Shown one piece after another: positions 34,216 through 42,538 of a DNA stretch of 61,085 bases; within the stretch, counting starts at the first letter, position 1, and the number at the start of each line of letters is the position of its first letter. Below the pieces are notes generated by a model, which was given only the letters and a program-made list of their open reading frames with translations, made no database searches and was not told the origin of the DNA. Source of the stretch: Zestomicrobium sp964482405 (GTDB taxonomy: Archaea; Thermoproteota; Thermoprotei_A; Sulfolobales; NBVN01); NCBI GenBank assembly GCA_964482405.1, contig CAYZXH010000002.1, forward strand, positions 1 through 61,085, read 5' to 3'. The position numbers and the translations under genes are program-made.

Positions 34216-35298
34216 TTGCCGGAAGTGAGGAGAATTCAGAGATTCGGTAAGTCAACCTTAATGGTTTCGTTACCGGCGAGCTGGGTAAAAACAATGAAGT
34301 TATCACCTGGCGACAGCGTATCAATAGATTTGATGGAGGATGGGTCTTTGAGGATAGTGCCTCTCTACATGTCGCAAAAAAGAGAGGAGAGGACACTGCA
34401 AATCAAGGTAAGCAAGAACTCTTCCGAGGTATTGCTAGCTAGAAGTGTTGTCGCCGGGTACCTCCTCGGCGCCGACGTCGTGGTCGTGGAAGCCATGGAC
34501 GGGGTCTTATCAGAAACACACTTAAGAACTGTTAGGGAGATTGTTAAGGAGCTCTTAGGGGCTGAAATACTTGAGCATACGCCGAGCAAGGTCTCAATAC
34601 AGATCTTAATAGACCCGAGCAAGTACTCAGCACTTAACTTACTTAATAGATTACTTAACCGAGTTAAGTTCATGATACAGCACCTGCAGATAGCGGTGGT
34701 AGATAACAAGCCTTACCTATTACACGAGATAGAGGAGATAGAGAAGGAGGTTGACAGACTTCACGCACTAGCCATTAGGCAATTTCTTCAAGCACAGAAC
34801 GACAGATCCCTCAGCAAATACCTAGGGATTAAGACCTCTCTGATACCGGAGTATAGGGGTATAGTCAGGGGACTTGAGGAAGTAGCTGACGCTTTAAGTT
34901 CTGCAGCACAAGTGCTCAAAGAATTAGGTGAGAGAGGCCAGCTAACACTGTTTAGTTACGAGTCGAATATCCTTAAAGAAAGTCTTGACTATCTCCTCAT
35001 GACTGTCGAGAGAATAGATAAAGTATTTAAGACTTTAGATCTCTACGTAGCTAACGAAGTAATCAACATGGTTACTGAATACTATACACTCATAAGGAAA
35101 TACGACGAGCTCTTCTTCAGGTCGCTCAAGCAGGAGGAACCAGATAAATTATTTGATAAGGGTTACGTCCTGGTGCGTGAGTTCATCGACAGACTCATCG
35201 AAGCCGGCAGGTCATTAGAATCCGTTTCTGAAGCACTTTTCGACATATCTATAGAGAGAACCGGAGCTACTCTAGACATATGTAAAGTCTTCATATAG
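34216..35298 (+). CDS. AbrB/MazE-like DNA-binding domain fused to PhoU-like helices
   Basis: 360 residues. Residues 1-50 (RRIQRFGKSTLMVSLPASWVKTMKLSPGDSV) form a SpoVT/AbrB swapped-hairpin DNA-binding domain. Residues 140-350 are long helices with conserved acidic pairs, as in PhoU phosphate-uptake regulators. This architecture is common in archaea and is linked to phosphate-responsive regulation. No pst genes are nearby. TTG start 34216. Confidence 0.87.
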   Translation: MPEVRRIQRFGKSTLMVSLPASWVKTMKLSPGDSVSIDLMEDGSLRIVPLYMSQKREERTLQIKVSKNSSEVLLARSVVAGYLLGADVVVVEAMDGVLSETHLRTVREIVKELLGAEILEHTPSKVSIQILIDPSKYSALNLLNRLLNRVKFMIQHLQIAVVDNKPYLLHEIEEIEKEVDRLHALAIRQFLQAQNDRSLSKYLGIKTSLIPEYRGIVRGLEEVADALSSAAQVLKELGERGQLTLFSYESNILKESLDYLLMTVERIDKVFKTLDLYVANEVINMVTEYYTLIRKYDELFFRSLKQEEPDKLFDKGYVLVREFIDRLIEAGRSLESVSEALFDISIERTGATLDICKVFI

Positions 35299-35407
35299 GG
35301 GACATGAGTCTTTCTTTTTAAGCAAATCAATACTTCAAGTTATACGTCGGGGATTAACCGTTAAGTTCGACATAGCTAAAGCTACGGAAGACGTACTCGA
35401 AGGTGAT

Positions 35408-36319
35408 GTGTGGCAAGCACTAGAAGTGTTCTTAACGGAGCTTGAGGCGGCTGGAGCCTCGCAGAAAACTGTTCGCGCCTACAGGTACGGGATTAGCGAC
35501 TTCCTTAAATTCGCTAATAAGAACTGCGTGAGAGAGTTGAGTATTGAAGACTACAATAAGTGGAGATTAGAGAGGTTGAGGAAGGGATTTCCGGAAGGCT
35601 CGAACGATAAGAGAAGGATTCAGACCACTCTGCACTACTACTCACTCTACGTAAGATCATTTATTAAGTGGTTAGGTATAGCTGATAAGATACCGGCAGT
35701 CTCCAGACCTAGGGGGAGGAGGAACGTGATGACTCTAAGGTTAGAGGACGTGAAGAAATTATTCGATGCCTCGAGAGACATAGTCGACAAGACCATAGTG
35801 GCGCTACTCTTTGAGACAGGCCTCAGAGCACAGGAATTGCTGTCGCTAAACGTGGAGGACGTAAACCTCGAATCACGTGAGATAATAGTTAGGCACGCTA
35901 AATTCGGTGACGAGAGAATAGTCTTCTTCGGCCCCTTAAGCTACGAGACCTTAAAGATCTACATGTACTTAAGTAATAAGAAAGAAGGAAAACTCTTTGA
36001 CTTAACTTACAGCGGCTTATATAAGAGACTGAAAACTCTTGCGTCAAGAGCTGGGGTAGATCCTAGCAAGGTAAGACCTCACGTAATGAGGCACACGTTC
36101 GCTACTGAAGCACTTAAAAGAGGTATGGACTTAATAACGTTGCAGAACTTATTAGGGCATAAAGACATAAAGACAACGCAAATATATATCCACCTACTCA
36201 AAGAAGACATAAAGAAATCTTACGAAAACGCTTTCTCTCAAGGACTAAAGATTTGGGAGTCCAACTTCTCAAAGCATCGTGAGCTAGACTCAAGCAAGCT
36301 ACCTGTTGAAGCTACTTAA
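35408..36319 (+). CDS. xerA: tyrosine recombinase XerA-like
   Basis: 303 residues from GTG 35408. Full catalytic set: R140, K165, H225, R228, H251 and Y260 (RAQE...HVMRHTFATEALKRG...LLGHKDIKTTQIYIHL). N-terminal SAM-like core-binding domain at 1-95. Archaeal XerA resolves chromosome dimers at a dif site. The same frame is open further upstream with coding-like sequence (VKFDIAKATEDVLEGD) but no normal start codon. No att sites or prophage genes surround it, so it looks like a housekeeping recombinase. Confidence 0.9.
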   Translation: MWQALEVFLTELEAAGASQKTVRAYRYGISDFLKFANKNCVRELSIEDYNKWRLERLRKGFPEGSNDKRRIQTTLHYYSLYVRSFIKWLGIADKIPAVSRPRGRRNVMTLRLEDVKKLFDASRDIVDKTIVALLFETGLRAQELLSLNVEDVNLESREIIVRHAKFGDERIVFFGPLSYETLKIYMYLSNKKEGKLFDLTYSGLYKRLKTLASRAGVDPSKVRPHVMRHTFATEALKRGMDLITLQNLLGHKDIKTTQIYIHLLKEDIKKSYENAFSQGLKIWESNFSKHRELDSSKLPVEAT

Positions 36320-36378
36320 AGCTTGTCCCCCATAGCGACTTAATTGTTGTGACGATGTGGTTGTTTGAGTGTCCTCGC

Positions 36379-37653
36379 TCACGATCTTATAATTCCTAGG
36401 ATCTTCGGGAGTATCTCCCATCCATGGCTTAAGACCCCGATAGAGCCTAGTTCATAACACGTTCTCTCTTCTAATCTTAAGGCTTTATCAGGTATTACCT
36501 CACCCCCCACTAATAGCAGGGGTACCGGATCGTCTGTGTGCGCCCTCACCGCGGGAGGTGTCGCGTGATCCGCTGTCACCAGAATAGCGATCTCCCTTAA
36601 GTCAATACTATCCAGTAATTCCTTGACGTAGAACTTATCTATATCCTCAATCGCTTTTATCTTACCTTTTAAATCGCCGTCATGACCTGGTTCATCAGGT
36701 CCTTTAAGGTGTACGTACACCACATCTACTTCCTTAAGTAACTTTAGCGTGGCGTCTAACCTTATAGAATAATCTGAAGCCTTGTCCTCGGTTGGGGGAG
36801 GCATCTCCACAGTACGCATACCTAAGATTTTAGCTATGCCGTTCTCTACCGGCATCTCAGTTATGGAGCCGAAGGAAGCGTTGAATAACTTGCTTATAGA
36901 TGGTAGTTTAGGGAGTCTTGAACCAGCATCCCTAACTAATATTACGTTCGCTTTCAGCAAGCCCTTACTCTCCCTCGCTTTATTGACCGGATGTTTATCT
37001 AGGATCTCGATAGACTTCCGCGTGAACTCATTAACTAACTCCGCGGTAACTTGAGCACTCTGCTCGGGACTTAACGGGGTTGATTTCTTCACGTATGGTT
37101 GGAAAACCTTCTCAGCTACCGATATCGTCCCTACCTTCCTGTATGCTGGGTCTGTATTATCTACCTCATCACTTAAAGACATCACTTCACTACCTATCAC
37201 CACGACAGCCCTGTGCCCTACCGTTGCCTTAACCTTAACGTAGCCCCCGTAAACACCTAACCTCAACCCATCTAAAGCTTCGGCCAACTCACGAGCTTCC
37301 TCAGTACTTAACGACCTACCAACTCTCCTATCAACAAGTCTCCCGCTACCAGGATCCACGGTCGCGAAGTTAGCTCTAAAAGCTACCTCACGCCCCTCAA
37401 CAAACGAGACCCCGGCCCCGACAGCCTCGATAGGTCCTCTACCAGTGTAGCTTACGTGCGGGTCGTAACCAAGAATACTCATCACCGCGGCATCAGACTC
37501 CGGAGCTACCCCTTTCCCGACAGTGTAGACCGCGCCGCAAGCACCTCCTCTCGTTAAGAGATCTAAGAACGGCTTCCTAGCCATACTTAACGAGGTTTCT
37601 TGATCCGAGAGCCTGTCAGCAACGCCGTCTAAAACTAAATAAACTAGTCTCAT
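36379..37653 (-). CDS. apgM: 2,3-bisphosphoglycerate-independent phosphoglycerate mutase, archaeal (ApgM)
   Basis: Interconverts 3- and 2-phosphoglycerate through a phosphoserine. About 424 residues of the alkaline-phosphatase superfamily: LDGVADR with the metal Asp, PESDAAVMSILGYDP with the serine nucleophile, HLKGPDEPGHDGDLKGK, and VTADHATPP. ATG 37653 is chosen because GGTG lies 6 nt upstream; the longer GTG at 37662 adds three residues. It joins pgk and gap as a lower-glycolysis enzyme of this window. Confidence 0.94.
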   Translation of the reverse strand: MRLVYLVLDGVADRLSDQETSLSMARKPFLDLLTRGGACGAVYTVGKGVAPESDAAVMSILGYDPHVSYTGRGPIEAVGAGVSFVEGREVAFRANFATVDPGSGRLVDRRVGRSLSTEEARELAEALDGLRLGVYGGYVKVKATVGHRAVVVIGSEVMSLSDEVDNTDPAYRKVGTISVAEKVFQPYVKKSTPLSPEQSAQVTAELVNEFTRKSIEILDKHPVNKARESKGLLKANVILVRDAGSRLPKLPSISKLFNASFGSITEMPVENGIAKILGMRTVEMPPPTEDKASDYSIRLDATLKLLKEVDVVYVHLKGPDEPGHDGDLKGKIKAIEDIDKFYVKELLDSIDLREIAILVTADHATPPAVRAHTDDPVPLLLVGGEVIPDKALRLEERTCYELGSIGVLSHGWEILPKILGIIRS

Positions 37654-37717
37654 CGCCAGCACCGATCTCTTAACATTAAGGGAATAATAAGCTAACTCGA
37701 ATAACTTAAAAAATATT

Positions 37718-38473
37718 CTACTCCTTATAGTCGTCCGGCTTCTCCTGAAGTAACTTTCTCACGATATCTAACCTCTTAATACTCGCTTCCCTTCTTAAGT
37801 TCTCAGCCTTACTAGCTACTCGAGTTAACACCTCCTTTTCCTTCAGCACATCAAGTATGTTTGGCTCATACCATTTTCTCGGCGAGTTATTCTTAAGTAT
37901 TTTAGTTACCTCCACCACGATCTTACCTATGTTTGCTGAGTCCATTACTGCTTCCCTACTTTTCAAGACGTCATCAGTTCCTTGATAATACGCTAGGGCC
38001 CAAGGAGGTATTAAGTACCCGAATGAATTAAAAACGCTCATTAAGTAAGCTATAGTCATCGCAGCTCCAGCTTCAGCACCAACGGCTATGAATCCAGCTA
38101 CCTTACCCTCAACCCACGACTTACCGTCGATAAAGATCATGTTCTCGAATATGGTTAACTTATCTATCAAGTTTTTCAGATGTCCTGAAGGCCCGTACCA
38201 AAACACCGGGGTTGCTATTATGAGTGCATCGCTCTTCAGTATCTCCCTCAACACGGACCAGCTACCGTCATCGTTAATGCATGGAGGTCTGCAAGCAAGC
38301 TGTTCATCGCTTAAGCACCCCTCACAAGGCTTTATATCGTAGTCGTATAAGTGGATCAGTTTTGTCTCAGCCCCATACATCGAGGCAGTCTCGAGAGCTA
38401 CCTCTAGTAACTTATACGTATTCCCGTACTTCCTCGGTGACGCGTTAAGACCTAACACCCTAACCAATCCCAT
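37718..38473 (-). CDS. NAD(P)H-dependent FMN reductase / iron-sulfur flavoprotein-like
   Basis: 251 residues, flavodoxin-like: LGLNASPRKYGNTYKLLE binds FMN phosphate and TPVFWYGPSGHLKNLIDK is the second FMN loop. Between them are cysteines in C-EG-C...C-RPP-C-INDD, as in archaeal iron-sulfur flavoproteins and in simple NADPH:FMN reductases with a redox cysteine set. The C-terminal 60 residues are charged helices. Probable role in flavin-linked electron transfer; substrate unknown. Confidence 0.85.
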   Translation of the reverse strand: MGLVRVLGLNASPRKYGNTYKLLEVALETASMYGAETKLIHLYDYDIKPCEGCLSDEQLACRPPCINDDGSWSVLREILKSDALIIATPVFWYGPSGHLKNLIDKLTIFENMIFIDGKSWVEGKVAGFIAVGAEAGAAMTIAYLMSVFNSFGYLIPPWALAYYQGTDDVLKSREAVMDSANIGKIVVEVTKILKNNSPRKWYEPNILDVLKEKEVLTRVASKAENLRREASIKRLDIVRKLLQEKPDDYKE

Positions 38474-38528
38474 CCACCATCCCCGAAGAAAATATATAAC
38501 GTGTTCAGGGGGTAATTAAAATTAAGAA

Positions 38529-38571
38529 TTACAACCGAAAGCCTCGCCCTTCAGGGCGGGGAGGAGGTCAG
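38529..38571 (+). repeat. solo hairpin-plus-tail element, copy 2 (IS605 right-end-like)
   Basis: TTACAACCGAAAGCCTC, then the GCCC-TTCA-GGGC hairpin and GGGGAGGAGGTCAG tail. The last 26 bases equal copy 1 at 26550-26575. Its left part matches the minus-strand copy at about 61060-61024 (TTACAACTGAAAGCCTC). It thus looks like left and right terminal parts joined without an interior. It lies in the 38474-38636 gap, between the flavin reductase start and the HD gene end. Confidence 0.65.
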
Positions 38572-38636
38572 AAGGATCGAGACATCTCCTGAAGTAATGT
38601 CTTAAATTAGTTAGGGTAAGAAATAGTCTTGATACG

Positions 38637-39998
38637 CTAGTAAAAGCTACGTATTTCTCTTCCTGAGAATATGCTCCTAGCGATTTCTCTTACCTCATTT
38701 GAGTACTGCATGTATTTATCTCTCACGTAGATTCGGAGAAACGCTAGCTCTGCAGGCATGGAGCCTGCTATGGTTTCCCTCACGGGTTTCGCCTCTACCT
38801 CACCGTCCTCGTTTTCTATATAGATCACGGCTTCCTCGAACATGGGGTTGGTCGGTAATTTAGGTGTGTCCACGAAGATTACGTTACCTTCATCAACTAT
38901 TTCCGAGTGCAGACTCCTCAGCTTTTCTTCAAGGCTCCTCTTAATAGCTTCCTTACTTATTGTTAAGAACCCCTTCAAAGTCTGGTCGACTGGCAAGACC
39001 GCCTGGTAGACGTTTTTGTAGGGTACCCTCCTATTGAGTAAGTATCTGCTTTCCTCTAATTGCCTGACCTCTGGGTGAGATAATACGTACTCATCATCTA
39101 GCTCAACATACTTAGTCACGTCATCGAATCTCTCGCCGTAATTCAGTACTTTATCTGCTTTGAGCAGCATCTCACCAGCTATTTTATCAAACGCCCGCAC
39201 GGTCTTATGATAGTATATGGTCTTAAACATGAAGATTCTGGCTATGAGTAAGTGGTCTAGAACGTCCTTAGCTTTATATTCTAGCACGATCCTGTCCTTA
39301 ATAGGTTTTGAGTGAAATGCTAGCCTCTCCCAGTCAAGTCCGAAGCCATAGTTAGCGCCAGTGAAGTATGAGTCCCTGAGCAGGTAGTCTACTATGTCAG
39401 CACTGTAAGCCCCCTTAATTATGTAATATAGGGTTTTCTCACTGACTCCATCAGCTATGTTTGAAGTAAGCGGCCACGTCTCCAGGGAAACAGCCTCTAT
39501 TAGCTTAGCCATGACCTCAGCTGAGATGCCTAACTCCCTCTCTATGTAGTTATCGAAGCACCGAGTTATTTCTGGGTGCTCCCTGATTATCCTACTCCCT
39601 AAAACCTCGTGATTTATCTCGTAATTTACGAGAACGTGGTCTTCGAAGGTGTGCGAGAATGGTCCGTGACCTAAGTCGTGAAGCAAACCTATAAGCCTTG
39701 CTATGAGTTTAAGCCTGTTAAGTTCTTCTGACCTAAGCTTAAGTCTTGAGTATGCGTACTCAGCGAACACTCCCGCAACATGCATGGAGCCTAGAGAATG
39801 CGAGAACCTGTTATGGACCGCGCCAGGGTAAACCAAGTGGGAAGTCCCTAACTGCTTAAGCCTCCTCAATCTTTGCATAGGCGATGACGAAACCAAGCAT
39901 ATCTCATGCTTTACTAGCCTCAGGTAACCGTGTATGGGATCCTTAATCTGGACTAGCTCCTTATCCAGATACCACACCCGGATAATATTCTGTGACAC
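38637..39998 (-). CDS. HD-domain phosphohydrolase, SAMHD1-like (paralogue 2)
   Basis: 453 residues. HD metal site H67 (NRFSHSLG), H107-D108 (GLLHDLGHGPFSH) and a downstream D in SADIVDYLLRDS. The N-terminal KDPIHGYLRL...PMQRLRRLKQLG is shared with the protein at 30605-31858, of which it is a diverged paralogue (longer by about 36 residues, mostly at the C-terminus). dNTP or nucleotide hydrolysis is likely from the family. GTG start at 39998. Confidence 0.9.
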   Translation of the reverse strand: MSQNIIRVWYLDKELVQIKDPIHGYLRLVKHEICLVSSSPMQRLRRLKQLGTSHLVYPGAVHNRFSHSLGSMHVAGVFAEYAYSRLKLRSEELNRLKLIARLIGLLHDLGHGPFSHTFEDHVLVNYEINHEVLGSRIIREHPEITRCFDNYIERELGISAEVMAKLIEAVSLETWPLTSNIADGVSEKTLYYIIKGAYSADIVDYLLRDSYFTGANYGFGLDWERLAFHSKPIKDRIVLEYKAKDVLDHLLIARIFMFKTIYYHKTVRAFDKIAGEMLLKADKVLNYGERFDDVTKYVELDDEYVLSHPEVRQLEESRYLLNRRVPYKNVYQAVLPVDQTLKGFLTISKEAIKRSLEEKLRSLHSEIVDEGNVIFVDTPKLPTNPMFEEAVIYIENEDGEVEAKPVRETIAGSMPAELAFLRIYVRDKYMQYSNEVREIARSIFSGREIRSFY

Positions 39999-40115
39999 AG
40001 AATAAATGCTTTATCTTAAGGACGTATCCCAAGTTAAGAAAATTAATTGAGTTAATAAAACTATTACGAGATTTTCTTTAAAAGGTACTCCCAGAATTCT
40101 TAGTAGTGATGAGGG

Positions 40116-41108
40116 TTGGTTGGTAGCATAGTGGTGACTCACGGAGACTGCGACGGGATAATCTCCGCTTACCTCTACATAAAACACTTCATGAAAGACA
40201 TGTGGCCATCCAACATCTCAGTCATATTTACCCAGCCCTGGAGAGCTAACCTAGACTTCATGAGAGAGCATCGTGAAGGTGCTGACGAGATAGTTTTCTT
40301 AGACATAGCGCTTAGTAACGAGTTAGTTAATGAAATAATTAAGGTCGGGAGTAACTTAAGGAAGATTACGATCGTAGACCATCACGTGAGCTCGCTAGAG
40401 TTCATCAAGCGAGTTGATAGCATGCTCAAGAATGTGAAGATTGTGTGTGAGAAAGCTCAGTCATGCCCTAGGTTAATGATTAACTCGCTCAAAATCTCAC
40501 CGAATCCTTACGAGAGGTTGTTAGTTGACGTGGCGGATGTCTGTGAAGGCGGTGAATCCTCATCAGCTGAGGTGATTAAGTTGGCTGACGTCATAAAATT
40601 ATCTATTGCTAGAGACCCGGGAGACTACGACTTCATGAATTACCTTCTTGCTCTCCTTATGAAGGGTAAGGACATAGAATCCGACGACGTAGTTAGGAGG
40701 AGGTATAAGACAGCTAAATTCATCTTAAGTCGTTTACTTAAGGTAATGAGTGAGAACGCGATATCCTACAGAAACCTAGTGAAGATTTCCACACTCTCAC
40801 TCCCTGAGTCCAGGATCTTCGCCGGCTTACTAGGTGTTGGAACCACGGAACTAGCTAGGATGTACAGATCCAACATCATCTTAGTAAGGGGTGAGGAGGA
40901 TAAGGTAGTAGTCACTGTAAGAACATTAGATGACAAGGCACTTAAGCTATGTGGGAGTATCGCTAAGCTAGGTAGGGGGAGGTTCGGGGGTCACGCGGAA
41001 GCTGCTTCAGCCACACTACCTGAGTTAAACCTTCAGGAAGTCACAGACTTAATTGTTGGTGTTGTTAGTGGGGGAGAAGATACATTACAGAGGAAGCGTA
41101 AAACTTGA
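40116..41108 (+). CDS. DHH-family phosphoesterase (RecJ/GAN-like)
   Basis: 330 residues. DHH domain: VVTHGDCDGIISAYLYIK (H-x-D-x-D-G), FLDIALS, and the VDHH signature in TIVDHHVSS; a DHHA1 domain follows with GRFGGHAEAASA. These occur in archaeal RecJ-like nucleases, including the GINS-associated GAN, and in nanoRNases. The four-gene overlap with nucS and tatD makes a DNA-processing role likely. TTG 40116 is the start. The stop lies 41 bp inside nucS. Confidence 0.87.
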   Translation: MVGSIVVTHGDCDGIISAYLYIKHFMKDMWPSNISVIFTQPWRANLDFMREHREGADEIVFLDIALSNELVNEIIKVGSNLRKITIVDHHVSSLEFIKRVDSMLKNVKIVCEKAQSCPRLMINSLKISPNPYERLLVDVADVCEGGESSSAEVIKLADVIKLSIARDPGDYDFMNYLLALLMKGKDIESDDVVRRRYKTAKFILSRLLKVMSENAISYRNLVKISTLSLPESRIFAGLLGVGTTELARMYRSNIILVRGEEDKVVVTVRTLDDKALKLCGSIAKLGRGRFGGHAEAASATLPELNLQEVTDLIVGVVSGGEDTLQRKRKT

Positions 41109-41805
41109 GGAACTATACCAGTTAGTAAGGAAATGGTTTAAGCATGCGACGATATTAGTTGTAGGAGAGTGTGAGGTAGATTATACTGGGAGAGCGTCTT
41201 CAAAAGCTAGTGGTTCATGGAGACTCATAATAATTAAGGAGGACGGAACAGTATTAGTTCATGAGTCTGTAGGGAGGGAGCCTATTAACTGGCAACCCAA
41301 CTCACACGTCACCACACAACTTGAGGGTGGCACACTAATTCTTAGAGCTGTGAGATCAAGACCTCGTGAGGAGCTCATAATTAGGTTAAGAGGGGATTGC
41401 GAGGTACTCATAGCTAAGTTAGGGTCGGGCAAGTTCGTTATTTCAGGAACTGAGAAAGACATAATTGAGTTCCTAGCAAACAACCCGAGAATAATTGATG
41501 AAAACGCTGAGCTGGTTTCCAAGGAGGTATCAACCCCTCACGGCCGCATAGATCTAGTTCTTCGCGGGAAGGATAACACGCTGATATTAGTTGAAGTTAA
41601 GAGAGACTTAGCTGATGTGGAAGCGGTTTTCCAGCTGAGGAGATATGTGGAGTACTACGCAAGACTAGGTATGAGTAACGTTAGGGGAGTTATAGTAGCG
41701 CAGTCCTTAACGCCGGCAGCACGGAAATTACTAGGGGATTTCGGCTTAGATTATAGATGCATTAAGGTAAGTAGGGGTAACGTGTATGAGAAAGAAGTAT
41801 GTTGA
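41068..41805 (+). CDS. nucS: mismatch endonuclease NucS/EndoMS
   Basis: Cuts DNA at mismatches (EndoMS) and processes branched ends. About 245 residues: N-terminal DNA-binding half (LEELYQLVRKWFKHATILVVGECEVDYTGRA), then a RecB-like nuclease core HGRIDLVLRG...ILVEVKRDLADVEAVFQLRRYVEYY with the D-E-x-K residues. GTG 41068 has GGTG upstream; TTG 41053 is an alternative. The C-terminus (NVYEKEVC) shows no obvious PCNA-binding QxxIxxFF box, unlike Pyrococcus NucS. Overlaps DHH gene and tatD. Confidence 0.93.
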   Translation: MGEKIHYRGSVKLEELYQLVRKWFKHATILVVGECEVDYTGRASSKASGSWRLIIIKEDGTVLVHESVGREPINWQPNSHVTTQLEGGTLILRAVRSRPREELIIRLRGDCEVLIAKLGSGKFVISGTEKDIIEFLANNPRIIDENAELVSKEVSTPHGRIDLVLRGKDNTLILVEVKRDLADVEAVFQLRRYVEYYARLGMSNVRGVIVAQSLTPAARKLLGDFGLDYRCIKVSRGNVYEKEVC

Positions 41806-42523
41806 CTCACACATACACCTTAACGAGTACCCAGAAGAGAGGATATCTAGTCTGTGCAGTAGAGATGATATGGATTTAATCGCTGTTTCTGAAGATTTAC
41901 ACTCATCACTAACTAACATATTAATTGAAAAGAAATGCTCTAACGTGAGAGCTGCTGTAGGAATCCACCCGTGGAACGTTGGTAAGGTGTCCGCAGACGA
42001 TCTTGCTAAAGTTTTGGAATTGATAGATAACGTAAGCTTCATAGGTGAGGTAGGACTGGACAAGAAGTTCACGCCCGAAACCTTCGATTTACAACTAAAG
42101 ATATTCAGTGAGTTTGTTACTCAAGCATTGAGTGGTGGGAAAGTACTGCTTCTCCACGCTGCCGGTGCTTGGAGAGAAGTGCTTGAAATACTGTCTAGAA
42201 GCGCTGTCGAGACCGCAGTGATTCACTGGTATACGGGCCCACTAGAATACCTTAAAAACATTAAGGAGTTAGGGTACTTCATAGGTGTGAACGTAGCCTT
42301 GTTAAGGCAGCCTAAGATGAGGGAAGTGGTTAAGCAAGCACCACTGGACATCATATTAACGGAATCTGACGGCCCCTACGAGTATAGGGGGCTTAGACTA
42401 GAACCTGAGCTAATACCTGAATTAATGCGTGAGATTGCCGTGATAAAGGGGGTGGGGTTTGAGGAGGTTGTAACAGCAGTTTATAATAATTACTTAAACC
42501 TAGTAGGTAGGATATCAAAGTGA
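41786..42523 (+). CDS. tatD: TatD-family metal-dependent DNase
   Basis: 245 residues of the amidohydrolase TIM barrel. Metal ligands in order: VDSHIHL (HxH), FIGEVGLD (Glu), LLLHAAG (His), VIHWYTGP (His) and LTESDGP (Asp), all in the TatD arrangement. TatD enzymes are 3'-5' exonucleases used in DNA repair or decay. ATG 41786 overlaps nucS by 20 bp, placing three DNA-processing enzymes in one operon. Confidence 0.9.
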   Translation: MRKKYVDSHIHLNEYPEERISSLCSRDDMDLIAVSEDLHSSLTNILIEKKCSNVRAAVGIHPWNVGKVSADDLAKVLELIDNVSFIGEVGLDKKFTPETFDLQLKIFSEFVTQALSGGKVLLLHAAGAWREVLEILSRSAVETAVIHWYTGPLEYLKNIKELGYFIGVNVALLRQPKMREVVKQAPLDIILTESDGPYEYRGLRLEPELIPELMREIAVIKGVGFEEVVTAVYNNYLNLVGRISK

Positions 42524-42538
42524 TCTGTGGTGTGGGAG

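Noticed and set aside
35408..36319. Integrase of a provirus or integrated plasmid
   Set aside because: No att repeats, tRNA gene, or phage and plasmid genes flank it; the protein looks like chromosomal XerA.
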